Assembly (NCBI GenBank): GCA_003501385.1
Contig: DNPN01000205.1
Location: 5,308-14,079 of the forward strand
Direction of reading: 5' to 3'
Source of the DNA: Rhizobium sp.
GTDB taxonomy: Bacteria; Pseudomonadota; Alphaproteobacteria; Rhizobiales; Rhizobiaceae
DNA: 8,772 bases
Shown here: positions 1-6,605 of the stretch, piece by piece
Numbering within the stretch: the stretch's first letter is position 1
How the letters are laid out: each line of letters opens with the position of its first letter
Notes under the pieces: model-generated
Seen by the model: only the letters and a program-made list of their open reading frames with translations
Database searches by the model: none
What the model was told of the DNA's origin: nothing
Made by a program: the position numbers and the translations under genes

Positions 1-22
1 CTACCAATTCCGCCACGACCGC
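1..22 (-). tRNA. tRNA-Leu, 5' end only (truncated by the window edge)
   Basis: Read on the minus strand, these bases begin GCGGTCGTGGCGGAATTGG and run into TAG. This is the characteristic start of bacterial leucine tRNAs: acceptor-stem 5' strand, then the start of the D arm with its GAATTGGTAG element. The anticodon, long variable arm and 3' half lie outside the window, so the isoacceptor cannot be named. The mature 5' end would be at position 22. A candidate promoter lies upstream at 61-89. The identification comes from recognising a conserved leucine tRNA start, not from a complete cloverleaf. Confidence 0.8.
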
Positions 23-60
23 ATCGTGGTAGTGTCTGCCGTTTTGCGGCGACGACGCTG

Positions 61-89
61 CATCTAGCAAATGCCTTTGGACTGCACAA
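61..89 (-). promoter_or_regulatory. Candidate promoter of the leftward tRNA-Leu
   Basis: On the minus strand there is a -35-like TTGTGC (84-89), a 17-base spacer and a -10-like TAGATG (61-66), preceded by GC as in many alphaproteobacterial -10 boxes. Transcription would start around 54 and leave a leader of roughly 30 bases before the tRNA 5' end at 22. The position and spacing fit a stable-RNA promoter. The hexamers are only partial matches to consensus. Confidence 0.35.
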
Positions 90-408
90 GAGTGGCGTGC
101 AACATTTTTGTGAAATCCTCGAAAATCGACTCCAACAACGTCTTTTCCCTATGAATTTATTGGATTTTTAAATTTCAACGCAACGTGTGAATTCTGTCGC
201 GTGCAGAATGCCCCGCGCCAATTGCCGCACCCCGCCTCAACAATGGCTCATTGCCACAACAGCTTTTGACCCGGCCATGAATCAGCACTAAGAAATATAG
301 GCTGAGTTCTGGCCAACAGGCACCAAAGTTCGGCGCATATTATTTTTACGAATTCGAAATGCATAATTTAAAGCACAACACGTAAAAAAAAGAAGGACGT
401 ACGCCAAG
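90..408. other. Gene-free stretch upstream of adc
   Basis: No credible ORF is seen on either strand between the tRNA promoter and the adc start. The part nearest adc (about 335-395) is AT-rich and probably holds its promoter. A TTGACC at 266-271 is followed after 17 bases by TAAGAA (289-294), a poor -10 match, so I do not assign a promoter. No strong hairpin or riboswitch-like fold was noticed. A Shine-Dalgarno-like AGAAGGA lies at 391-397. Confidence 0.5.
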
Positions 409-1149
409 ATGACACCTGAAGACATCCGCAGACAAGCATTCTCAATGCCGATTTCCAACCCCTCCTACCCGAAAGGCCCCTATCGGTTCGTCAATCGCGA
501 ATTCATGATCGTGAGCTATCGCACCGATATGGAAAAGCTTCGCGCCGTGGTTCCAGCGCCGTTGGAAGTCACAGAACCTGTCGTAAAATTCGAATTCATT
601 CGCATGCCGGATTCAACTGGCTTTGGTGATTACACCGAGTCGGGACAGGTCATTCCGGTATCCTTCAAGGGGCAGAAGGGCGGATACGTCCACGCCATGT
701 ACTTGAATGATGATGCGCCGATTGCTGGTGGCCGTGAAATTTGGGGCTTTCCCAAAAAACTGGCCGAACCATCCCTGCGCAATGAGAGAAACGCTCTCGT
801 CGGTACGCTCGATGTCGGTCCGCTGCGCGTTGCCAATGGCTCCATGGGCTTTAAGCATAAAGCGCTTGAATCCGATCCTGTGGTGCAGAGTCTGGGCGCT
901 GCCAACTTCCTTTTGAAAATCATTCCGCATGTGGATTGCACCCCGCGTATTTGCGAGTTGGTACGCTATTATATGACGGATATTACCTTGAAAGGTGCAT
1001 GGGAAGGTCCGGCTGGCCTTGAACTCTTCGATCACGCACTGGCACCCGTGGCGGAACTACCAGTTCTCGAAGTCTTGTCCGCGGTGCATATTATCGCTGA
1101 TCTTACACTGGGATTGGGCGAAGTTGTCCATGACTATCTGGCACCATAG
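409..1149 (+). CDS. adc: Acetoacetate decarboxylase (EC 4.1.1.4)
   Basis: The enzyme decarboxylates acetoacetate to acetone and CO2 in the cytoplasm through a Schiff base on a lysine of abnormally low pKa. The 246-residue product is close to the 244 residues of the Clostridium acetobutylicum enzyme. The active-site block GREIWGFPKKLAEP spans residues 108-121. K116 and K117 correspond to clostridial Lys115 (Schiff base) and Lys116, and R30, E62 and E77 match Arg29, Glu61 and Glu76 with the same one-residue offset. All recognised catalytic positions are therefore kept. The ATG has an AGAAGGA Shine-Dalgarno 11 bases upstream. lipB follows after 57 bases on the same strand with no visible terminator between them, so co-transcription is possible. 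In alphaproteobacteria such enzymes probably dispose of acetoacetate from ketone-body or polyhydroxybutyrate turnover. That role is inferred, since no such genes lie nearby. Some family members act on other beta-keto acids. Confidence 0.93.
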   Translation: MTPEDIRRQAFSMPISNPSYPKGPYRFVNREFMIVSYRTDMEKLRAVVPAPLEVTEPVVKFEFIRMPDSTGFGDYTESGQVIPVSFKGQKGGYVHAMYLNDDAPIAGGREIWGFPKKLAEPSLRNERNALVGTLDVGPLRVANGSMGFKHKALESDPVVQSLGAANFLLKIIPHVDCTPRICELVRYYMTDITLKGAWEGPAGLELFDHALAPVAELPVLEVLSAVHIIADLTLGLGEVVHDYLAP

Positions 1150-1206
1150 GCCAACAACAGCTATATGCTGCGATAAATAAGCAAAACACACGAGACAGTC
1201 CGCACA

Positions 1207-1920
1207 ATGCTTCGCACCGATATCAATATCCAAATGTTTGCTGCTGCGGGCTGTCCTGCTGTGCGCTGGCGTATCTCTGACCAGCCAGTGCCCTATGACG
1301 AAGCTCTTGCCACCATGGAACGCGAGGTGGCCGCCATTGCCAATGGTGAAGCCGATGAACTGGTGTGGCTTTTGGAGCATCCACCGCTCTACACGGCGGG
1401 CACGAGCGCAGATCCTAAAGACCTGATTGATAGCCAGCGCTTTCCTGTGTTTGCCACCGGGCGCGGTGGCGAATATACCTACCACGGCCCCGGCCAGCGC
1501 ATTGCCTATGTGATGCTGGACCTGAAACGCCGCCGTCAGGACGTGCGTGCTTACGTGGCCGCCCTTGAAGACGTCGTGATTCGCACTCTGGAAATGATGA
1601 ACGTGCGCGGCGAGCGGCGCGAGGATCGGGTGGGTGTATGGGTACGCCGCCCCGACAAACCTGCCCTTCCCGATGGCACCATGGCGGAGGACAAGATTGC
1701 CGCGCTGGGTATCCGCTTGCGCCGATGGGTGAGCTTTCACGGCCTGTCGCTCAATGTGGAGCCTGACCTGTCCCATTACGGCGGAATCGTGCCTTGCGGC
1801 ATTTCAGCCTATGGTGTGACCAGCCTGGTCGATTTGGGCCTTCCTGTGATGATGGCGGATGTTGATATGCGCTTGCGCACAGCGTTTGAAGCCGTATTTG
1901 GCCCTACTGCGGCGGATTGA
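1207..1920 (+). CDS. lipB: Lipoyl(octanoyl) transferase LipB (EC 2.3.1.181)
   Basis: LipB moves octanoyl from octanoyl-ACP to the lipoyl domains of pyruvate and 2-oxoglutarate dehydrogenases and the glycine cleavage H protein. LipA then inserts sulfur. The 237-residue cytoplasmic protein carries the family signature RGGEYTYHGPGQ at residues 86-97, the catalytic lysine K163 in EDKIAALGIR and the acyl-accepting cysteine C197 in GGIVPCGI. These correspond to Lys135 and Cys169 of E. coli LipB. The segment WVSFHGLSLNV (174-184) is also typical. The ATG at 1207 has only a weak purine-rich site (GAGACAG, 1192-1198), and an internal ATG at codon 10 is an alternative that would not affect the domain. 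The gene sits 57 bases after adc and ends 29 bases before a convergent regulator gene, with no obvious terminator in the gap. lipA is not in the window. Confidence 0.97.
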   Translation: MLRTDINIQMFAAAGCPAVRWRISDQPVPYDEALATMEREVAAIANGEADELVWLLEHPPLYTAGTSADPKDLIDSQRFPVFATGRGGEYTYHGPGQRIAYVMLDLKRRRQDVRAYVAALEDVVIRTLEMMNVRGERREDRVGVWVRRPDKPALPDGTMAEDKIAALGIRLRRWVSFHGLSLNVEPDLSHYGGIVPCGISAYGVTSLVDLGLPVMMADVDMRLRTAFEAVFGPTAAD

Positions 1921-1949
1921 ACACAAGAACCCGCCAAAGTTAATTCCCT

Positions 1950-2342
1950 TTAAAAGTTGGAATTTTGTTCAATATCAGCGATGCGACGGTGCAATGCATC
2001 AATCATTGCCCCCGTTTCGTCGTGCATGCGCTCCAGACGTTCAAGCTCCCAGCGCAGGAAATTGACCATATCTGTCTCTGCGCTTTGATCAGCAGGCCCA
2101 TCACCGCACCCGGTAAGCAGCCAAGACGATGAAACACCCAGGGTCTTTGCGATCTTGGAGACGTCCTGTTCGTCGATTTCACAAACGTCGTCTTTCCAAC
2201 TGCACAGCTTGCTCTGGCATACGCTGGATGCACCGGGCAGATCAGACGCATGCATTCCTGCGACGTCACGCAACACTTCCAGCCCATCGCCAAACGCCGC
2301 CTCGCCACTCCCCGAAAGATCCTTACCGTCAAAACGCGCCAT
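1950..2342 (-). CDS. Small XRE-like helix-turn-helix protein with C-terminal coiled coil
   Basis: Product of 130 residues, probably a DNA-binding regulator. Residues 20-77 read as a five-helix XRE/Cro fold: EVLRDVAGM (helix 1), then HASDLPGASSV, a recognition-helix region CQSKLCSWKDD (42-52), and the hallmark ending VSKIAKTLGVSSSWLLTG (61-78). Residues 93-126 form a heptad-like, charged amphipathic stretch (FLRWELERLERMHDET and onward) that suggests a dimerising coiled coil. The first 18 residues are atypical and may be disordered. Cysteines sit at 42, 47, 54 and 79, the first two inside the putative recognition helix. The ATG at 2342 has a good AAAGGA 9 bases upstream. The gene converges on lipB and its own upstream side is a long AT-rich gap. 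The fold is inferred by pattern; target genes and ligand are unknown. A defective or orphan phage-type repressor is possible, but no phage genes are nearby. Confidence 0.7.
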   Translation of the reverse strand: MARFDGKDLSGSGEAAFGDGLEVLRDVAGMHASDLPGASSVCQSKLCSWKDDVCEIDEQDVSKIAKTLGVSSSWLLTGCGDGPADQSAETDMVNFLRWELERLERMHDETGAMIDALHRRIADIEQNSNF

Positions 2343-3065
2343 ACATCACAATCCTTTTATAGCCATTTCTCTACGACCCCTCGCCCAAAAACAGCTCTCA
2401 ACAACGCACAACATGTGAAGATCGTTCCAAAACGACCGCTAAAATTCCAAATGCAGGCGTCCCGTTCACTCGGCGACCGCACCCCAAATCCAACCCCATA
2501 AATAAGAGGGAAGATAAGGCGCTCTCTTTCTTATTTCTTAATTATGAAAAACAAACAGCGGCAAAACAAATGTTACGAGAAGATACACAACTGCGCAATC
2601 GAATGTTAATCCCCAAGGTACTGGTTGTTATCGTCAATTTATACTCCTTTTAATTGATTTTCAGCATTCCAAAAGACATTGAAATTATTAAAAAATACAT
2701 ATTTATCAATTAGATAAAAAAATTAACCGACCTGACAGTTATCAAAAAGTATGAAGTCTTCATTTAGGAGATACCCCCAAAAAAGAGTAGTATTTTGCGG
2801 CTCGCTTTGCAATTTTCATATTAAAACCAAGTTAATGACTTTTCATAGCATGTGTCATAATGGGACACATTTCTCGTTTTTGTACACCTGTGCTCATCGC
2901 GATTTTTTCACGTGGCCCATTTCAGGACATGGATGATAATGCGTCCTGCCGGCCCTTGATCATGAAAGGCTTTGCGCGAACGGAAAGAATGGCTGGGATT
3001 GATGGTACTGGTGTTCGAAGCGCGTGAACGCGAGCGCCGGCTCTCAAGGACACGCCGCCAAACAC
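2343..3065. other. Long gene-free region, largely AT-rich
   Basis: No ORF here has both a credible start site and a recognisable product. Positions about 2510-2920 are clearly richer in A and T than the flanking genes, with runs such as those around 2690-2720. From about 2930 to 3065 the composition switches back to GC-rich. The left end (2343-2420) must hold the promoter and leader of the XRE-like gene; its ribosome site is at 2352-2358. Visible structures are a perfect 7-bp inverted repeat with a 7-base spacer at 2850-2870, a short palindrome ATGAAG-T-CTTCAT at 2751-2763, and an imperfect AT-rich hairpin with arms at 2500-2507 and 2529-2536. No tRNA or known structured RNA was recognised. 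Confidence 0.5.
2850..2870. repeat. Perfect inverted repeat, operator-like
   Basis: ATGTGTC (2850-2856) and GACACAT (2864-2870) are exact reverse complements separated by ATAATGG. The arms are spaced two helical turns or less apart, which is the geometry expected for a dimeric regulator binding site rather than a terminator, and no T-run follows. It lies in the AT-rich gap about 500 bases upstream of the XRE-like gene. The regulator, if any, is unknown. Confidence 0.4.
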
Positions 3066-3109
3066 AAAAAATCGGCCGGGCAACCATCTCATGGCTGCCC
3101 GGCCGATTT
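3066..3109 (-). terminator. Intrinsic terminator of the J-domain gene
   Basis: Arms at 3069-3087 and 3091-3109 pair over 19 bp with a single mismatch (position 3083) around the three-base loop CTC. The core GGCCGGGCA is very GC-rich. On the minus strand the stem runs into six T residues (complement of the A-run 3066-3071). It begins 28 bases past the stop codon of the leftward J-domain gene, so that gene is the natural client. The plus-strand side ends in ATTTAAAATA, so function there would be weaker. Confidence 0.9.
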
Positions 3110-3136
3110 AAAATAGCACCCAATATAAAGAGGGGA

Positions 3137-3787
3137 CTACTCTGCCGCCTTAGACATCGCGCTGCCTACTGTTTCTGGCATGTCATCATGATCGTCATCC
3201 AATGTCGTCTCTCCCGATGGAGGCTCGAGCGGATCAAGCTCATAAGAATAGCCTTCCAACATGGAATAAGCACGCTCGATTGCATCGATCTGCGCCTCTG
3301 CGGCTTTAATAGCATCCGAAATCGATTGCGTACGAGCACGCAGCATCGAGCCAAGCACATCTTTTTCCGGACGACGTCCGAGACGATCTACGTGCTGGCG
3401 AATCCGCCCGCGATGCCGCTCCAGTTCCAGAATATGGAAACGTGATTTCAGCACATCATCCGTCAGCTTGCGCCGCAATGCCGACACAGGGTCGAAACTT
3501 CCCGGCTCGCGTTCATCCAAAATCATGTCGTTGATCATCGATTCCAACACGACCAATCCCTTCAGATCGGCCACATCAGCCAATTGGGGATCATAGCCGG
3601 TGTCATCATACACCTTGCGGCGTACCGGATCTTTCAACAGATCGTAGGAGGTGGAGATCCGGCCAAACTCGTCAGGATCACCGCCTGTATCGGGGTGTGC
3701 GCTTTTGACCTTCTTGCGATAGGCCGCTTTGATGGCCGTCTCGTCGGCGTCGCGCTCAAGTCCGAGCATGGAATAGGGGTCGATCAC
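3137..3787 (-). CDS. J-domain (DnaJ-like) protein with coiled-coil C-terminal half
   Basis: The J-domain stimulates the ATPase of a DnaK-type Hsp70 and hands it substrates. Starting at GTG 3787 gives 216 residues. The J-domain occupies about 3-65 (DPYSMLGLERDADETAIKAA, the HPD triad at 31-33, then the SYDLLKDPVRRKVYDDTGYD region). A long charged helical part (about 103-182, probable coiled coil) and an acidic tail (LDDDHDDMPE) follow. The Gly/Phe-rich and zinc-finger regions of true DnaJ are absent, so this is a class C J-protein with unknown client. The reading frame stays open back to a TTG at 3922 (261 residues), but that start lacks a ribosome site and adds a segment unlike the family. 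The GTG has AGGTGG just upstream and places the J-domain at the N-terminus as usual. The extension includes a hydrophobic stretch (CGFLFTFSLGLALNLG), so a membrane-anchored version cannot be fully excluded. The gene is divergent from purL and ends in a strong terminator. Confidence 0.88.
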   Translation of the reverse strand: MIDPYSMLGLERDADETAIKAAYRKKVKSAHPDTGGDPDEFGRISTSYDLLKDPVRRKVYDDTGYDPQLADVADLKGLVVLESMINDMILDEREPGSFDPVSALRRKLTDDVLKSRFHILELERHRGRIRQHVDRLGRRPEKDVLGSMLRARTQSISDAIKAAEAQIDAIERAYSMLEGYSYELDPLEPPSGETTLDDDHDDMPETVGSAMSKAAE

Positions 3788-4096
3788 AGGGCCACCTGTT
3801 GTATGTCTTTGCTGTATTGGATCAAAAGAGCCAACTCGTTGATTGCCCAAGTTTAGCGCAAGGCCAAGCGAAAAGGTGAAAAGAAATCCACAATCCCCAA
3901 ACAGATTGCACCATTGGATCAAAATCGCATTTAGCAGACCCAGAACAACATCTCAATGTGGCAAAGAAACAGCAATTTTGCTGCAAACCTTGGAAAGGCG
4001 GCATTTTCCAGTGGCACTCCACATTTTCCAGTCGCGCGATTGAATTGGCTGTTATAAAAGGACCGCAAAACCTCCACCTCGGATGAAGAGAGAACC
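3788..4096. promoter_or_regulatory. Shared divergent control region between the J-domain gene and purL
   Basis: About 309 bases with no gene if the GTG start is right; it must hold promoters for both directions. An 11-base direct repeat CATTTTCCAGT occurs at 4002-4012 and 4022-4032, exactly 20 bases apart. A TGGAAA at 3991-3996 is complementary to the TTTCCA at 4005-4010, so a short hairpin or a third inverted site is possible. TATAAA at 4053-4058 is a possible -10 for purL, but no good -35 lies 16-18 bases before it. The purL start is preceded by the purine-rich GAAGAGAGAA at about 4085-4094. Confidence 0.45.
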
Positions 4097-6334
4097 ATGA
4101 CGATCCCGAATGCAATCCAGATCACCCCGGAACTGGTCGCCTCCCATGGCCTGAAGCCTGAGGAATACGACCGGATCCTGCAACTGATCGGACGGGAGCC
4201 GACCTTTACCGAGCTTGGCATCTTTTCCGCCATGTGGAACGAGCATTGCTCTTACAAGTCTTCCAAGCGCTGGCTGCGCACCCTGCCCACCACAGGCTCG
4301 CGGGTTATCCAAGGCCCCGGCGAAAATGCAGGCGTTGTTGATATTGACGATGGCGATTGCGTTGTCTTCAAGATGGAAAGCCACAACCACCCCTCTTATA
4401 TTGAGCCTTATCAGGGCGCAGCCACGGGTGTCGGTGGCATCTTGCGCGATGTGTTCACCATGGGTGCGCGGCCAATCGCGGCCATGAACGCTCTGCGCTT
4501 TGGCGCACCGGATCATCCGAAGACACGGCATCTCGTATCGGGCGTTGTCGCGGGTGTTGGCGGCTATGGTAATGCGTTTGGCGTTCCAACCGTGGGCGGC
4601 GAAGTGGAGTTTGACGCCCGCTATAACGGCAATATCCTCGTCAACGCCTTTGCAGCTGGCATTGCAAAGTCTGATGCCATCTTCCTGTCGGAAGCCAAGG
4701 GCGTTGGCCTTCCTGTTGTCTATCTGGGTGCCAAGACCGGTCGCGATGGCGTCGGCGGTGCGACCATGGCATCGGCAGAATTTGACGAATCGATTGAAGA
4801 AAAGCGCCCAACCGTGCAGGTAGGCGACCCCTTTACAGAGAAATGCCTGCTGGAGGCCTGCCTTGAACTGATGAAGACGGGCGCGGTTATCGCTATTCAG
4901 GACATGGGGGCCGCTGGCCTGACCTGTTCGGCGGTGGAAATGGGTGCCAAGGGCGATCTCGGTATCGAGCTTGATCTCGACACCGTGCCGGTGCGCGAAG
5001 AAAACATGACCGCCTATGAGATGATGCTCTCTGAAAGCCAGGAGCGAATGTTGATGGTGCTGGAGCCTTCGAAAGAAGAGGTTGCCAAGGCCATCTTTGT
5101 GAAATGGGGTCTGGATTTCGCCATCGTTGGCAAGACCACCGATGACCTACGCTTCCGCATTCTGCATCAGGGCGAAGACGTGGCCAATCTGCCGATCAAG
5201 GATCTCGGCGATCAGGCACCTGAATATGACCGCCCATGGCGTCAGTCTGACAAGCGCAGCCCGCTTCCAGCCAATCTGGTGGATGAGCCAAGCAATTATC
5301 GCGATGCGATTCTCTCTCTGATTGGTTCGGCCAATCAATCCAGCCGCCGCTGGGTCTATGAGCAGTATGATACGCTGATTCAGGGCAATTCGCTGCAATT
5401 GCCGGGTGGTGATGCGGGCGTTGTGCGGGTGGAAAACCATCCCACCAAGGCGCTGGCCTTCTCATCTGACGTCACACCGCGTTATGTCGAAGCGGACCCG
5501 TTTGAAGGTGGCAAACAGGCTGTTGCCGAATGCTGGCGCAACATCACCGCAACGGGTGCCGAACCTTTGGCATCCACCGACAACCTGAACTTCGGCAATC
5601 CCGAAAAGCCAGAGATCATGGGCCAGTTGGTGGAGGCCATCAAAGGAATTGGCGAGGCCTGCCGCGCGCTGGACTTCCCGATCGTATCGGGCAATGTGTC
5701 GCTCTATAATGAAACCAATGGCGTTGCCATTTTGCCCACACCCACCATTGCCGGTGTTGGCCTTCTGCCCGATTGGACCCATATGGCCAAGATTGGCAGT
5801 GCCAAAGAAGGTGATCACGTGTTGTTGATCGGTACCGATGGTTCGCACCTCGGCAGCTCGATATACTTACGCGACCTTTTGGGCCGCACCGATGGACCTG
5901 CCCCTGAAGTTGACCTGCACGCCGAGCGGCGCAATGGTGATTTCGTTCGTTCTGCCATTCGCAATGGTCAGATCACGGCGTGCCACGACATTTCATCGGG
6001 TGGCCTGGCCATCACGCTCAGCGAAATGGCAATTGCATCGTCAAAGGGTCTGCAGATTGACCTGTCGGAATGCCGTGGCCCGAACCATGCCTTGCTGTTT
6101 GGTGAAGATCAGGCCCGCTATGTCATTACCGTGCCTGCGGATCTTGGCAACTTCCTCTGCGCCAATGCAGAAGGCGCTGGCATTCCATTCCGTCGTCTAG
6201 GCAAGGTTGCAGGTGATGCGCTGACAATTACCGATGTGTGCACAATCACCGTTGACGAATTGCGCACGGCATATGAATCATGGTTCCCTGAGTTCATGGA
6301 TGGCAAGGCTCCAAACCTTGCCGCCGCAGAATAA
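4097..6334 (+). CDS. purL: Phosphoribosylformylglycinamidine synthase subunit PurL (EC 6.3.5.3)
   Basis: Fourth step of de novo purine synthesis: FGAR + ATP + glutamine give FGAM. This is the small-type PurL (745 residues), which carries the synthetase domains only and works with PurS and the glutaminase PurQ; neither gene is in the window. Visible landmarks are NEHCSYKSSKRW at 48-59 with the conserved H50, GPGENAGVV (73-81), the ESHNHPSYIEPYQGAATGVG block (94-113) that binds ATP and Mg, GRDGVGGA (215-222), QVGDPFTEK (241-249), QDMGAAGL (268-275) and SESQERM (312-318). The second pseudo-symmetrical half includes GNVSLYNET and ACHDISSGGLAITLSE. The protein therefore shows the two AIRS-like N/C domain pairs of the family, complete to the C-terminus. 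The ATG has a purine-rich site just upstream. bolA follows after 17 bases, so read-through into it is likely. Confidence 0.98.
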   Translation: MTIPNAIQITPELVASHGLKPEEYDRILQLIGREPTFTELGIFSAMWNEHCSYKSSKRWLRTLPTTGSRVIQGPGENAGVVDIDDGDCVVFKMESHNHPSYIEPYQGAATGVGGILRDVFTMGARPIAAMNALRFGAPDHPKTRHLVSGVVAGVGGYGNAFGVPTVGGEVEFDARYNGNILVNAFAAGIAKSDAIFLSEAKGVGLPVVYLGAKTGRDGVGGATMASAEFDESIEEKRPTVQVGDPFTEKCLLEACLELMKTGAVIAIQDMGAAGLTCSAVEMGAKGDLGIELDLDTVPVREENMTAYEMMLSESQERMLMVLEPSKEEVAKAIFVKWGLDFAIVGKTTDDLRFRILHQGEDVANLPIKDLGDQAPEYDRPWRQSDKRSPLPANLVDEPSNYRDAILSLIGSANQSSRRWVYEQYDTLIQGNSLQLPGGDAGVVRVENHPTKALAFSSDVTPRYVEADPFEGGKQAVAECWRNITATGAEPLASTDNLNFGNPEKPEIMGQLVEAIKGIGEACRALDFPIVSGNVSLYNETNGVAILPTPTIAGVGLLPDWTHMAKIGSAKEGDHVLLIGTDGSHLGSSIYLRDLLGRTDGPAPEVDLHAERRNGDFVRSAIRNGQITACHDISSGGLAITLSEMAIASSKGLQIDLSECRGPNHALLFGEDQARYVITVPADLGNFLCANAEGAGIPFRRLGKVAGDALTITDVCTITVDELRTAYESWFPEFMDGKAPNLAAAE

Positions 6335-6351
6335 GAATTGGGAGCAAAACC

Positions 6352-6588
6352 ATGGCAATGAAACCCGGCGATATTGAAGACATGATCAAGGCTGGCATTC
6401 CCGGTGCAAAGGTCGTCATCCGCGACTTAGCGGGTGATGGCGATCACTATGCCGCCGAAGTCGTGGCTGAGGCCTTTCGTGGCAAAAGCCGCGTACAGCA
6501 ACACCAAATGGTTTATGATGCCCTCAAGGGCAACATGGGCGGGGTGTTGCATGCATTGGCCTTGCAAACCTCCATTCCCGAAGCTTGA
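6352..6588 (+). CDS. BolA family protein (IbaG/BolA2-like)
   Basis: Small cytoplasmic protein of 78 residues, a normal length for the family. BolA proteins bind CGFS glutaredoxins, usually sharing a [2Fe-2S] cluster, and take part in Fe-S trafficking and iron sensing. The sequence shows the class II KH-like core: GAKVVIRDLAGDGDHYAAEV (18-37), then the signature FRGKSRVQQHQMVYDAL (42-58). H51 is the invariant cluster-ligand histidine. A glycine-rich NMGGVLHALALQT closes the fold. GGAG at 6341-6344 lies 7 bases before the ATG. It starts 17 bases after purL and is presumably translated from the purL transcript. A CGFS glutaredoxin, its expected partner, is encoded about 320 bases downstream. Short length and sequence favour the IbaG/BolA2 type over canonical E. 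coli BolA. Confidence 0.95.
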   Translation: MAMKPGDIEDMIKAGIPGAKVVIRDLAGDGDHYAAEVVAEAFRGKSRVQQHQMVYDALKGNMGGVLHALALQTSIPEA

Positions 6589-6605
6589 GATAGAATCGCA
6601 AAGCC

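Noticed and set aside
1..408. tRNA-Leu as an integration site for a genomic island
   Set aside because: Islands normally use the tRNA 3' end, which is outside the window on the other side. No integrase or repeated tRNA fragment is seen.
1057..1776. Leftward ORF of 239 codons opposite lipB and the end of adc
   Set aside because: It is antisense to a well-identified lipB with complete catalytic motifs; its own product resembles nothing.
2500..2536. AT-rich hairpin AAATAAGA/TCTTATTT as a terminator
   Set aside because: Only eight outer base pairs, a poorly paired interior and no GC-rich core. No gene ends nearby on either strand.
2751..2936. Rightward ORF of 61 codons in the AT-rich island
   Set aside because: No Shine-Dalgarno sequence before the ATG, no family resemblance, and a composition that looks non-coding.
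2972..3445. Rightward ORF of 157 codons crossing the terminator and the J-domain gene
   Set aside because: It starts with TTG without a ribosome site, runs through the 3066-3109 hairpin and lies mostly antisense to a recognisable J-domain gene. Only its first part is kept, as a low-interest finding.
4052..4531. Leftward ORF of 159 codons opposite the start of purL
   Set aside because: It is antisense to conserved PurL sequence and covers the purL promoter area; no recognisable domain.
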